From JAGNLV01 sp964612145 (GTDB lineage: Bacteria > Zixibacteria > MSB-5A5 > GN15 > FEB-12), in assembly GCA_964612145.1 (NCBI GenBank), contig CAZTBP010000019.1, positions 13,451-77,450 on the forward strand: DNA of 64,000 nt. Reading direction: 5' to 3'. Each line of letters starts with the position of its first letter. Position 1 is the stretch's first letter. The notes beneath the pieces are model-generated. The model did not search any database. It was not told where the DNA came from and saw nothing but the letters and a program-made list of their open reading frames with translations. Below are positions 26,351 to 34,830 of the stretch, one piece after another. The translations under genes were made by a program, and so were the position numbers.

Positions 26351-28222
26351 TCACGGGCACGGTCGAGGATCGCCGCCGCCCTGGAAGAGGAAATCTACCA
26401 GATAAGTGACATCGGAAACATCAACGGTCTCGAAAATGTCACCATCGACGTTTGCCTCAGCCTCACACACCGGGGAGGGACCGCCCTGGAAGAGGAAGCT
26501 TACAAGGTATGTAAGATCGCTGACATTTACCTGGTCAGAAGCGTCGGCATCGACATTGCCGCGGAGGTTCTCACAGCAAATCGACTGCACCACCTCAATT
26601 TCACCGGAAACCGTATCGGGCAGGAACGAGACGCACGGGTGGGAGAGCGTCGGCTGCGAGCCGCTGAAACTGATCAGGCTGACCGGGTTTATACCGCTGG
26701 CCCCGGCCGGAACCGTGAAGTAAATACTGAAAACAGGGCCGCTGCCCGGGGGAAGGTCGGGTGAGGTGCCCGAAAACGACGAGGTCAGGGTGTAGCTGCG
26801 CCTGGTGCCACTGACGGCGTTAAACTGTAGTTCTTCAAAATAGTCGGTGCGCGTTCCCTGGGTGGAGACGGAATCGAAGGTGATGCTGACGTCGCCGGCA
26901 TAGTCAAACGGGATAGTCATGCTGCGCAGCGGCAGGGTATTGGTGACGGAAACATCGACCCGAATTTGCTGTCCGCTCTCGACTTTTATGCTGTCGACCT
27001 TCATGGTGTCGGCGAGGATAACCTGATCTTCCTGCAGAATGAACAGGGTGCCGTCCATGTTGGAGGCGTACACGAGTCCGGACTGGGTGTACTGATAGAT
27101 ACCCCAGTTTCCGTTGAAGTTCGGCGATTCACCGGCATAGGTATCGAAGGCGGCGATTTCAGTTGGATTTGAGGCATCGGAGATATCGACAACCCGGGCA
27201 CCGGATTCGTAGTGTGAGATGTAGATCGTATCGCCGCGTACCTGGGCATTGTGAGCAAGGCCGCTGGGGGCGAGATACGTTCCGGTGAGGGAGACATTTT
27301 GCAGGTCGGAAATATCCCACACTTTTACGGTCTTGCCGGAGGTTTCTTCGGTGGTGACGACATAGTTCCGATCATCGGTCGGCCAGATGTTGTGAACGTA
27401 GCCGGACGACGGGATTGTCACACGGGTCAGCAGCTGCGGGGAATTCTTGTTGGACAAGTCATAGATTGACCAGGTCGGGTTCCAGCCTTCGGCCAGATAG
27501 ACAGTATCGTTCATGGCATAAAGATCGTGAATACCCTGATCCGGGCCAAAGCTGTTGACGTAGGTCGGTACTTCGGGGTTGGACAAATCGAGAATGTGGA
27601 TACCGAAGCCGGCACTGGAAGAGCCTTCGACGTAGGCGTAGCCCTGGATCGTATCAATTGACAGGTTGTGCGATGTACGCGTATTCGAACCGGAGGTCTG
27701 AAAGGCGCCAACGAAATGTACGCTGTCCGGGAGATACTGAAGATCAATGACCATCAGGCCGGCATTGATACCGGAACATTCGGACACGGCATAGCAGTAG
27801 TGGCTGTAGGTCTTCATATCACGCCAGCGTGCCCCGCCACATGCGTCCTGGGGGCCCTGGACGAAATCCACATCCTGGAGTGTCGTGGCATTGACGAAGC
27901 GAATACCATCATACGTTCCCATAATAGCATACTCGGTGCCGTCGGGGCCGGTCCAGCCCCAGCAGTCGGTTCCGCCAAAGGTACCCCATTTAAACGTACC
28001 GATATCGCAAAACAACGTAACGGTGTCACCGGACGCGACGACAACTTCGGACGCTGCCTGGTTGGTCAGCGGCGCTGATTTCGTCTCAGTCTGCGGCGGT
28101 ACCTGCTGGCTGAGCGGGTGAATGGGATCTTCGAGGATCTCGATCGGGACTCCCTGTCCCGGCGCCGCTGCCAGCAGAGCCAGGCAGGCGGCGGAAAAAG
28201 TAATAGTGAATAGTCTACGCAC
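26351..28222 (-). CDS. secreted LVIVD-repeat (choice-of-anchor B) protein with cohesin-like and dockerin modules
   Basis: The signal peptide (1-24) is followed by a propeller of LVIVD-type repeats (G-I-R-F-V-N-A-T, L-M-V-I-D-L, G-I-H-I-L-D-L-S-N-P-E, V-K-V-W-D-I-S-D-L, G-A-R-V-V-D-I-S-D-A-S-N-P). The W-G-W-T-G-P-D-G-T-E-Y-A start is typical of proteins named choice-of-anchor B. At about 405-550 there is a cohesin-like module with R-T-D-Y-F-E-E and P-P-G-S-G-P-V, homologous to that in the protease. Two dockerin repeats end the protein. No catalytic site is evident; a structural or adhesive surface role is inferred. Confidence 0.82.
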   Translation of the reverse strand: MRRLFTITFSAACLALLAAAPGQGVPIEILEDPIHPLSQQVPPQTETKSAPLTNQAASEVVVASGDTVTLFCDIGTFKWGTFGGTDCWGWTGPDGTEYAIMGTYDGIRFVNATTLQDVDFVQGPQDACGGARWRDMKTYSHYCYAVSECSGINAGLMVIDLQYLPDSVHFVGAFQTSGSNTRTSHNLSIDTIQGYAYVEGSSSAGFGIHILDLSNPEVPTYVNSFGPDQGIHDLYAMNDTVYLAEGWNPTWSIYDLSNKNSPQLLTRVTIPSSGYVHNIWPTDDRNYVVTTEETSGKTVKVWDISDLQNVSLTGTYLAPSGLAHNAQVRGDTIYISHYESGARVVDISDASNPTEIAAFDTYAGESPNFNGNWGIYQYTQSGLVYASNMDGTLFILQEDQVILADTMKVDSIKVESGQQIRVDVSVTNTLPLRSMTIPFDYAGDVSITFDSVSTQGTRTDYFEELQFNAVSGTRRSYTLTSSFSGTSPDLPPGSGPVFSIYFTVPAGASGINPVSLISFSGSQPTLSHPCVSFLPDTVSGEIEVVQSICCENLRGNVDADASDQVNVSDLTYLVSFLFQGGPSPVCEAEANVDGDIFETVDVSDVTYLVDFLFQGGGDPRPCP

Positions 28223-28394
28223 GGATGTACCCTCGCTTGTTTAATTCAGGCAATTTGATTTTTTTACGAATAGCGTGAAGTAGACGGATATGGTCTATTC
28301 TTACGCACAATATACTAGTTGCACTCGATATACCAAACAATAAAATGGACAATTTTGGTCTCACAATTGACGCAGAAACTGCGGATCACCGGTC

Positions 28395-30416
28395 TCAGAG
28401 GCAGTCCGGCGGGGCTGATCCGCCTCGGAACAGGAAATCTATCAGGAAAGTGAGATCGCTGACATTGATCGCTTCGTCGCTGCCGCCGTCGACATTGGCC
28501 TCAAGAAGGCAGTCGGGGTCATCGGCGCCACGGAACAGAAAGTCAATCAGTACGGTCAGGTCGGAGACATTGATCTCTTCATCGATATCGCTGTTGACAT
28601 TGCCTCGGGTACCGTTGCAGCAGTTGCCTTCTTTTTCGAAGTAAGTCAGGCCGCCGTTTTCTTCGCCGAGGAGGATATCGGCGTCTCCGTCGCTGTCGAA
28701 ATCAACAAACCGTGGGGCGGTGAAGGTACCGATGTTGTAGCCGGGCATGGTATCATTGGTCGCAGTCATCAATGTCGAATCAGGGAATGCGCCCGGGGCG
28801 GAGCCGTTGAGGTAGACGGTGAGGCCAGACGCCCTGCCGCCGACAATTAGATCAATCCGCCCGTCGTTATTCCAGTCATACGGTTCCGGGACGGTGTACT
28901 CGCGAAGTTCTCGTTTCAGCAGTGATGGGGTTACGAGGGTCAGATCAGGCGCGCCGGGAGTACCGGTGTTTTCATAGAGCAGGACATTTGCAAACGAGTT
29001 GAAGTCCCATTCCCCCACGATCAGGTCCGTGAGGTTGTCATCGCTCAGGTCAGCCGGTCGCGGAACGGCATACTGGTCGACTTTTATGCCTCCCAGTTCC
29101 GGGTCAGCCAGGACCGGGGCAAAATTGGTCGGGGAACCGTCGTTGCGCCAGTATTCAATTCTGCCCTGCTGGGTGCCGATCAGCAGATCGAGGTCGCCGT
29201 CGGAATCCCAGTCAATCACCGCCGGGGCTGCGTTCAGACCGACATCGATACCGGCCAGGCTGTCGGTTGCCAGTTCGAACACCGGGTTAGATTTTCCGCC
29301 AATGTTTTCGAAGTACTGAATCTGCCCCAGACCGCCGCCAATCAACAGGTCGTCGTCGCCGTCGCCATCGAGATCACCAAAGGCCGGTTGTGAGAACCCG
29401 CCGACATCGATCATGCCGATAAGGTTTCTGGTTTCGGTCGTGAAAAACGGCTGATCCGGCGTTCCGATATTGCGCAAAAGATGCAGGTTGTCAAGGGCAG
29501 CGGCGTTGGCAACGCCGAGGATCATGTCCGGGTCGCCGTCGGCGTCGATATCGCCCAGCCGGGGATGGTTGAATCCGGAGGTCGGTTCGAGCAGGAAAAA
29601 CTCGGTGACCCAGTTGAGGTCCGAGTTGGCCGGCGTGCCGAGATTCTCGAAATAGTACATGTTGGTGTTAAAGATATCCCCCCAGAACAGATCGAGATCC
29701 TGGTCGTCGTCGAGATCCTCAAGGTAGATGGCAGAAAATCCATGCTGCGGGTCTGCCGAAGCCGCCGCCTGACTTCCGCCGGCGCCGGGGAATGCGAGGA
29801 CGGAGTCATAAAAATCGCTGGTGAGAGTAAAGACAGCGTTGGCGGAGTCGCCAACGTTGCTGTACAGTTCAAGAGCGCCGGTGGTGGCGCCGAAAAAGAA
29901 GTCGAAATCGTTGTCGTTATCAATATCGGCGAAGGCCGGGGTGTTGTTCACGCCGGTTTCGAAATCCTGATAGGCGGTGTCTTCGAGGGTGAAGATGGGA
30001 AGGCTGTCGGTACCGCCGTCGTTGCGCCAGAATTCGACTGTGGCACTGCGGGAATCACAAAACAAGTCGAGGTCGCCATCGGCGTCGATATCGGCCAGAA
30101 GGTGCCAGGTGGCTATATCGAGGTCGCCGAGCTGCTCGGTTACCGGAACCCAGGAGGGTGCTGCTGCGGTACCTTCGTTGCGGAAGTAACCGAGTCGGCC
30201 CTCGGTGTCGCCCAGAAAGAGGTCGAGCAGGCCGTCGTTGTTAAAATCTTTCAGTGATGGTTTGGGGTTGTTTATTCCGCCCCAGAAAGCAGCCTGCAGG
30301 GTGTCGTTGTCAACAATTACGGGCCAGGGGTTGAAGTCCCGCGTGTACTGGGCCGAGACCGAGGCCGGCAGGACGAGCAGGCAGGCGAAAGCTATGGCGG
30401 ATGTCAGTCTAGTCAT
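28395..30416 (-). CDS. secreted FG-GAP/VCBS-repeat protein with dockerin pair
   Basis: Signal peptide 1-22 (ends V-S-A). About 560 residues of VCBS/FG-GAP repeats follow, each with an Asp-rich calcium loop such as D-I-D-A-D-G-D-L-D-L-F or D-L-D-G-D-G-D-D-D-L and a Y-F-x-N-x-G strand. They form an integrin-alpha-like propeller. The protein ends with two dockerin repeats (N-V-S-D-L-T-V-L-I-D-F-L-F and N-V-S-D-L-T-F-L-I-D-F-L-F) separated by D-D-P-D-C. No enzyme domain was seen, so an extracellular binding or scaffold role is likely. It is the upstream member of a same-strand run with the LVIVD and propeller genes. Confidence 0.85.
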   Translation of the reverse strand: MTRLTSAIAFACLLVLPASVSAQYTRDFNPWPVIVDNDTLQAAFWGGINNPKPSLKDFNNDGLLDLFLGDTEGRLGYFRNEGTAAAPSWVPVTEQLGDLDIATWHLLADIDADGDLDLFCDSRSATVEFWRNDGGTDSLPIFTLEDTAYQDFETGVNNTPAFADIDNDNDFDFFFGATTGALELYSNVGDSANAVFTLTSDFYDSVLAFPGAGGSQAAASADPQHGFSAIYLEDLDDDQDLDLFWGDIFNTNMYYFENLGTPANSDLNWVTEFFLLEPTSGFNHPRLGDIDADGDPDMILGVANAAALDNLHLLRNIGTPDQPFFTTETRNLIGMIDVGGFSQPAFGDLDGDGDDDLLIGGGLGQIQYFENIGGKSNPVFELATDSLAGIDVGLNAAPAVIDWDSDGDLDLLIGTQQGRIEYWRNDGSPTNFAPVLADPELGGIKVDQYAVPRPADLSDDNLTDLIVGEWDFNSFANVLLYENTGTPGAPDLTLVTPSLLKRELREYTVPEPYDWNNDGRIDLIVGGRASGLTVYLNGSAPGAFPDSTLMTATNDTMPGYNIGTFTAPRFVDFDSDGDADILLGEENGGLTYFEKEGNCCNGTRGNVNSDIDEEINVSDLTVLIDFLFRGADDPDCLLEANVDGGSDEAINVSDLTFLIDFLFRGGSAPPDCL

Positions 30417-30504
30417 ACCGTACTGTTAACGGCACATTATAGGCAAAAGTTCTCCATTATTTTGGTCGTGCCGGTTCGTGGCGAAAGTGACGGCAAAGTC
30501 GTTG

Positions 30505-30533
30505 TTTACATAGTTCGGTGCGGCTCGTATACT
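30505..30533 (+). promoter_or_regulatory. sigma70-type promoter of the GYD gene
   Basis: TTTACA (30505-30510), a 17-base spacer and TATACT (30528-30533) lie about 75 bases ahead of the GYD start. Confidence 0.65.
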
Positions 30534-30612
30534 TAGGTAACACTGCGATTTACACAACTCGCGCCGAACACAATCGAAATCGTTGACCATAGACAAGTTA
30601 CGGAGGCACGTC

Positions 30613-30909
30613 ATGAAGACATTCTTCCTTTTCACGAAACTGGCGCCAGAAGTCGGGACCCGCATGAAAGACCGGCAGCAGCTCGGTCGGGCCTGGCTGG
30701 AGGAGGTCCGGGAGAAATGCCCGGAGGTCAAGTTCATCTCACACTACGCGCTGCTGGGCGACTATGATTTTGTCGACATCTACGAGGCGCCGGATGAAGA
30801 GACGGCGGCCAAGGTCTCGATGATCAGTATGGACAAGGGTGCTTTTCAGGCCAAGAGCATGCTCGCCATTCCGTACAGTCGGCTGGTGGAATTGAGCAAC
30901 GAATTGTAG
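30613..30909 (+). CDS. GYD-domain protein
   Basis: A small alpha/beta protein of the GYD family (ferredoxin-like fold, function unknown). The hallmark G-D-Y-D-F-V-D near residue 50 follows V-K-F-I-S-H-Y-A-L-L. The start was placed at ATG 30613 because GGAGG lies 7 bases upstream. A paralogue of similar length lies 3 kb away on the opposite strand (33880-34248); the two share C-P-E-V-K-F and H-Y-A-L-L-G. The acetyltransferase gene follows after 44 bases. Confidence 0.8.
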   Translation: MKTFFLFTKLAPEVGTRMKDRQQLGRAWLEEVREKCPEVKFISHYALLGDYDFVDIYEAPDEETAAKVSMISMDKGAFQAKSMLAIPYSRLVELSNEL

Positions 30910-30953
30910 TTACAACCGGGGCGGGTGCAGGCCTGCCCCATTCATTTCTCGAC

Positions 30954-31535
30954 ATGCTCAAATTCGAGTCTTCTCTGCAGTTTCATCCGCTCACGCCGAA
31001 CCGATGGGATGACTTCGCTGACCTGTTCGGCGCCAACGGCGCCTGCGGTGGCTGTTGGTGTATGTACTGGCGGGTGACGGCCCAGGAGTTTGGGGCCCGC
31101 AAAGGCAAGGGTCTGCGAAATGACATGAAGAGGCTGGTTGAAGATGGGGCTGTACCGGGGATTCTGGCCTTCGACGGTGGTGTACCGGTCGGGTGGTGTT
31201 CGGTGGGCCCCAGAGAAGTATTCCCTCGTCTGGCCAAGGCCCGGACTCTCAAGCCGATCGATGATCAGCCGGTCTGGTCGGTCGTGTGTCTTTTTATCGC
31301 CAGGGACTATCGGAACCGGGGAGTCTCGACAGCACTCATAGAGGCAGCGGCAGCGCACGTGAGGAAGGAGGGTGGGGGAATTGTCGAGGGGTATCCGTAT
31401 GATTACCGTGACCGGGACAGACCGTCGGCCCCGGCGTTTGTCTGGACGGGGTTATATCAGAGTTTTGAGCGAACGGGTTTTGAGGAAGTCGCGAGGCCGT
31501 CGGGAGTGCGGGTGATTATGCGGAAGCGGGTCTGA
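30954..31535 (+). CDS. GNAT-family N-acetyltransferase
   Basis: A cytosolic acetyl-CoA-dependent acyltransferase of unknown substrate. The core motif V-C-L-F-I-A-R-D-Y-R-N-R-G-V-S near residue 104-118 gives the acetyl-CoA loop. The N-terminal C-G-G-C-W-C-M-Y-W-R motif near 29 defines a subfamily common in anaerobes and might bind metal. Length 193 aa. It follows the GYD gene on the same strand and may share its promoter; the upstream Shine-Dalgarno is weak. Confidence 0.82.
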   Translation: MLKFESSLQFHPLTPNRWDDFADLFGANGACGGCWCMYWRVTAQEFGARKGKGLRNDMKRLVEDGAVPGILAFDGGVPVGWCSVGPREVFPRLAKARTLKPIDDQPVWSVVCLFIARDYRNRGVSTALIEAAAAHVRKEGGGIVEGYPYDYRDRDRPSAPAFVWTGLYQSFERTGFEEVARPSGVRVIMRKRV

Positions 31536-31550
31536 TTCGGCTACGGACCT

Positions 31551-33065
31551 TCACTCTATCTCGAGTTTAAGCGGTTTCAGGTGATAGGTATGGCGCCTTT
31601 GGGCGTTATCAAAAGCCCCGGCGCCGAAATAGATGGTGCTGTCAAAGAGGATGTCCGCGCCCGATCCGGTATTCATTCGTCGCGAGAACTCAACGGTCCA
31701 GGTGCCACGGTTCCAGCGCCCTCGGGCGGTAATATCGCCGGCGTCGCCGGTGGCCGGGGCAACCAAAATTGCCGGAAGGCGGCTGCCGATTGGCAGGGTG
31801 TCGGCGAAGGCATCGTAGGGTTGATACGCGCCGGTGCTGTACGCAACAAAATTGCGAAAGAGTGCGGTCGTGGGGACGAAGTAGGGATACAGCAGAGTCG
31901 AGTCCAGATTAAGTTTGGCGCCGCCGGCGGCGAGGTTGTCACTTTGCATGCCGTGGGGGAAGTCGGGGGTTGAGCCTGTCCAGTGTAAATCAGCTGCCTC
32001 GTCAACCGGGTTGGTACTGATTGCCTGCCAGTGCCAGACATCGGCGGTGTCGCCGCCGGTGGCATGGTAGCCGGCCTCGGTTCCCGCGCCTATGTGGCAG
32101 CTTCCGGCACAGTCTTGCGAGCGAGAGAAGTAGAGAGCCAGTTGATCCTCGTGGTAGATCTCTTCGCCAAACGGTCCTGCATATTGGGAGCGTTCGACGA
32201 CCCAGCCGGAGTCGGTTTTGATCAGGTGCCGATTCAGGGACTTTGTGTCGTCGGTCCAGCGTGCCAGAAAGAAGATCTGTCGGCCGTTGTGAAACGATTT
32301 GATTGTGAGGGGCGTGGCGGTGGACCGGAAATTGGCGCCGCCGAATGTCTGGAGGATTATTGAGTCAGCGCCGATCCATTCGATTTCGAATTCGCGACCG
32401 TCGACTATCACCGCCCGGTTGACCTCCGGTACTTTGAGCACGGCCGGTTCATTCATGATGCTCCAGAAACCAAAGCCCCCGACAATACCCATCGCCAGTG
32501 CAATCAGCATTGCCGGCGGCTGGACGAAACCGATAAATTTTTTGCCGAAGAAAGCGCTGTTCACGCCGCTTTTTCGGGACACGATAACTTCCACCACGTG
32601 CAGCAGGGTGAAGACCCATAACAGCCGGAAGCTCCAGTGGTGCAGAAAGCTGTTGACGAGGTAGCCGTCCGGTCCGGCGAAAAGACCGGCGTAGATACTG
32701 AAGCCGGAGAACAATGAGCCGAGAGCGACAAGGAAGGTGAAGATATAAAGAAGCTTTTTGGTCCAGCTGTATTCGTGACGGTGATAGAGGTTGGTCAGGC
32801 GAAGGCTCTCGCGGGAGATGAGCATATAGGCGGCATACCAGACGCCGACCGAGGCGAAGATGACACCGAGGAGGGCGTGCAGACCGTAGTTGGCGGTTGA
32901 CGGCAACAGAAAGTCGACAGCGGCTCGAATGCCCGGTGAGAGCCATTCGGCCCCGGTGTACCAGGCAATGCGCAGCCCGGTCACTGTCAACATCAGCAGC
33001 AGCAGGAATGTCAGACCGTGGGTGAGACGCACAGTCAGGCCTAGTTTTGGAAGCGGACGCGGCAT
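31551..33065 (-). CDS. cytochrome b fused to ethylbenzene-dehydrogenase-like heme domain
   Basis: This is a predicted membrane redox protein. Residues about 1-215 hold five or so helices with His residues in R-L-T-H-G-L, Y-G-L-H-A-L, L-H-H-W and T-L-L-H-V-V-E-V, as in di-heme b-type cytochromes. Residues about 220-490 resemble the heme-binding gamma subunit of ethylbenzene dehydrogenase and relatives (E-F-E-I-E-W-I-G-A-D, F-L-A-R-W-T-D-D-T). Within it C-A-G-S-C-H near 318 is a C-x3-C-H element that could carry a c-type heme. No molybdenum catalytic subunit is nearby, so the electron donor is unknown. It is convergent with the GNAT gene, 15 bases away. Confidence 0.82.
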   Translation of the reverse strand: MPRPLPKLGLTVRLTHGLTFLLLLMLTVTGLRIAWYTGAEWLSPGIRAAVDFLLPSTANYGLHALLGVIFASVGVWYAAYMLISRESLRLTNLYHRHEYSWTKKLLYIFTFLVALGSLFSGFSIYAGLFAGPDGYLVNSFLHHWSFRLLWVFTLLHVVEVIVSRKSGVNSAFFGKKFIGFVQPPAMLIALAMGIVGGFGFWSIMNEPAVLKVPEVNRAVIVDGREFEIEWIGADSIILQTFGGANFRSTATPLTIKSFHNGRQIFFLARWTDDTKSLNRHLIKTDSGWVVERSQYAGPFGEEIYHEDQLALYFSRSQDCAGSCHIGAGTEAGYHATGGDTADVWHWQAISTNPVDEAADLHWTGSTPDFPHGMQSDNLAAGGAKLNLDSTLLYPYFVPTTALFRNFVAYSTGAYQPYDAFADTLPIGSRLPAILVAPATGDAGDITARGRWNRGTWTVEFSRRMNTGSGADILFDSTIYFGAGAFDNAQRRHTYHLKPLKLEIE

Positions 33066-33295
33066 CGGACTAAGTATGCAGGTGTGACGGCGTTAAGCCA
33101 AGATATTATTGATCGTAGGTTTGCGGGGATTTTTCCGGAAATCCGGTCGAATCTTTCGTACCAAATAATATAGTAAGCCGGTGGATTTAACGCTCCGCAG
33201 TCATCGGCATTTTGCAAGTTTTCGGGGGAATCGTGAATTCTGTTATTTCGACGGTACGTTTGTGCCGCAGACCATAATTGGCAGGAGCTGTTTTT

Positions 33296-33883
33296 ATGAC
33301 CAATCAGAACACGTCGGACATTCATAGCCGTATCAAGCAGGTGCAGGAAGAGCTTACGGCAAAACGCAAGGAATTGAAGGACCTGCGCAAACAGGCTCCC
33401 AACGAGCCGGTATCAGGTGATATTCGATTTGCCGGGGCGGACGGCAAGACCGTTACGCTGGAGGAGCTTTTTGGCGACCGTAATGAACTTATAATGATTC
33501 ACAATATGGGCAAGAGCTGCCGCTACTGTACACTCTGGGCCGACGGGTTCAACGGGTTGCTGCCCCATTTTTGCGACCGGGCCGCGTTTGTGGTCGTCTC
33601 CCCTGACCCGCCGGATGTGCAGCAAGCGTTCGCCAATTCACGCGGCTGGCGGTTTCCGATGTGGTCGGCCGATACCGAGCTGCTGAAGCAGTTTGAGATG
33701 GCCGACGAAAAAGGCGCACCGTGGCCGGGTGTTTCGGTATTCAAGAAACACGACGGTGAGATTGTACGAACCGGCTACGACTACTTTGTTCCCGGCGATG
33801 ACTACTGTTCCATCTGGCACATCATGGACCTGTTCCCGGAAGGCCCGGGTGGCTGGGAGCCGCAGTATCAGTACGGCCGTTAG
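33296..33883 (+). CDS. DUF899 thioredoxin-like protein
   Basis: A DUF899-family protein with a thioredoxin-like fold (function uncertain). After a coiled helix (about 5-38; E-L-T-A-K-R-K-E-L-K-D-L-R) come L-I-M-I-H-N-M-G, the C-R-Y-C pair near residue 76, W-A-D-G-F-N-G, and the terminal Y-D-Y-F-V-P-G-D-D-Y-C-S-I-W-H-I-M-D block. The start was placed at ATG 33296, with AGGAG 8 bases upstream. Its last 4 bases overlap the end of the convergent second GYD gene. Confidence 0.82.
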   Translation: MTNQNTSDIHSRIKQVQEELTAKRKELKDLRKQAPNEPVSGDIRFAGADGKTVTLEELFGDRNELIMIHNMGKSCRYCTLWADGFNGLLPHFCDRAAFVVVSPDPPDVQQAFANSRGWRFPMWSADTELLKQFEMADEKGAPWPGVSVFKKHDGEIVRTGYDYFVPGDDYCSIWHIMDLFPEGPGGWEPQYQYGR

Positions 33884-34248
33884 GGCGACGGCTGGTCTTC
33901 CTGCCGCCGACGGTCCCGGTCGGTTTTCCGGCGGCCCATCTTGATGAGCACTTCGGCCAGTTTTCTATCCGGGATGGCAGTCCAGGACTCGACATGGAAC
34001 ATGTGATCGGCGCTGCAAATCAATGAGACTTTGGCGGCGGAAGATTCATCGGGCGCCTGGTAGATGTCCATGAAGTCGTACGGGCCGAGCAGGGCATAGT
34101 GGGCCAGGAACTTTACCTCCGGACAGGTTTCCCGGACTTTTTCAATCCAGCGGCGGCCGGTCGTTTCGACCGAGGCCATTTTGTTGGCCACTTCGATCAG
34201 GCTCGGACCGTTCGAGGCCAGTTTCGACATTACGACAAAGGTCTTCAT
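33880..34248 (-). CDS. GYD-domain protein, second copy
   Basis: A paralogue of the protein at 30613-30909. C-P-E-V-K-F-L-A-H-Y-A-L-L-G-P-Y-D-F-M-D-I-Y matches the first copy closely, and P-D-E-S-S-A-A-K-V-S parallels P-D-E-E-T-A-A-K-V-S. The C-terminal tail (K-T-D-R-D-R-R-R-Q) is extra and charged. The function is unknown. It overlaps the DUF899 stop by 4 bases in convergent orientation. Confidence 0.8.
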   Translation of the reverse strand: MKTFVVMSKLASNGPSLIEVANKMASVETTGRRWIEKVRETCPEVKFLAHYALLGPYDFMDIYQAPDESSAAKVSLICSADHMFHVESWTAIPDRKLAEVLIKMGRRKTDRDRRRQEDQPSP

Positions 34249-34538
34249 ATCGACCTCCGATCGGTAAGGGTTGTCAAGGAGCGACGGTGTCGGGCTTGGT
34301 GGCGGTTATTGTGACAGCGTGATGCGGATCTCAGGTGCTTGTATACGTGAATACGGCCGATGCGGAGGGATAGTTGCGTGGTGTTGGTCCGGCTGCCCCG
34401 TTCGCACGGCGTCCCCTTATGGGTAATATAGGCTGATGGGTGGATTTTTGGAAGGGAAATCGGGGTGGAGATAGGGCCGTTTACTCAGGGCTTTGGGAGG
34501 GTGAGAAACGCCGGTTTACAGTTCGCCCCATAAAATAA

Positions 34539-34581
34539 CAGCCGGGCGGTGGGCCTGTGGTGAAAGCCCGACCGCCGGCTG
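34539..34581 (-). terminator. long hairpin, probable nrdJ terminator
   Basis: CAGCCGG at the left pairs with CCGGCTG at the right; after a single-base bulge, CGGT pairs with ACCG and GGGC with GCCC. On the minus strand it is followed by TTATTTTAT. It lies about 250 bases beyond the nrdJ stop. Confidence 0.5.
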
Positions 34582-34680
34582 ATTTCATCCTTGAATTGAC
34601 CCCTGTTCCATCAGGGGCTGTTTCAAAGACATCCCCGGTTGGCAAAACTCAGGGTGCCTATTTATTTTTTGTCCGTGACC

Positions 34681-34729
34681 CGGAATTTGCTTCGTCTCCG
34701 CCTTCGGCGGAGCCTCGCAATGACTCAGG
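34681..34729. repeat. dispersed palindromic repeat (CATTGCGAG type)
   Basis: On the minus strand: GTCATTGCGAGGC, a perfect 7-bp hairpin (CTCCGCC-TTC-GGCGGAG, 34696-34712), then GACGAAGCAAATTCCGG. I recall a very similar framed hairpin, GTCATTGCGAGGAG...GAAGCAATC, scattered through intergenic regions of many uncultured bacteria. Confidence 0.55.
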
Positions 34730-34830
34730 TGTCGGTGGCGGGCATTCAGCAAAGTGAATGCCGTGCGATGTAGTCTGGCGTTGCCGGTACGCACTCGGGG
34801 GTGCATGCTCTGCGACAATTTCCCTATCGG

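Larger units (their letters stand above)
34249..34830. other. spacer after nrdJ, hairpins and repeat only
   Basis: No gene is supported in these 582 bases. It contains the long hairpin at 34539-34581, a short CCCCTG/CAGGGG hairpin at 34600-34617 and a dispersed-repeat-like element at 34681-34729. Confidence 0.5.

Noticed and set aside
22881..30416. Cellulosome
   Set aside because: Dockerins are present but no glycoside hydrolase, carbohydrate-binding module or multi-cohesin scaffoldin is in the window.
34557..34757. 66-aa ORF downstream of nrdJ
   Set aside because: It runs through two hairpins and a dispersed repeat; no ribosome site.
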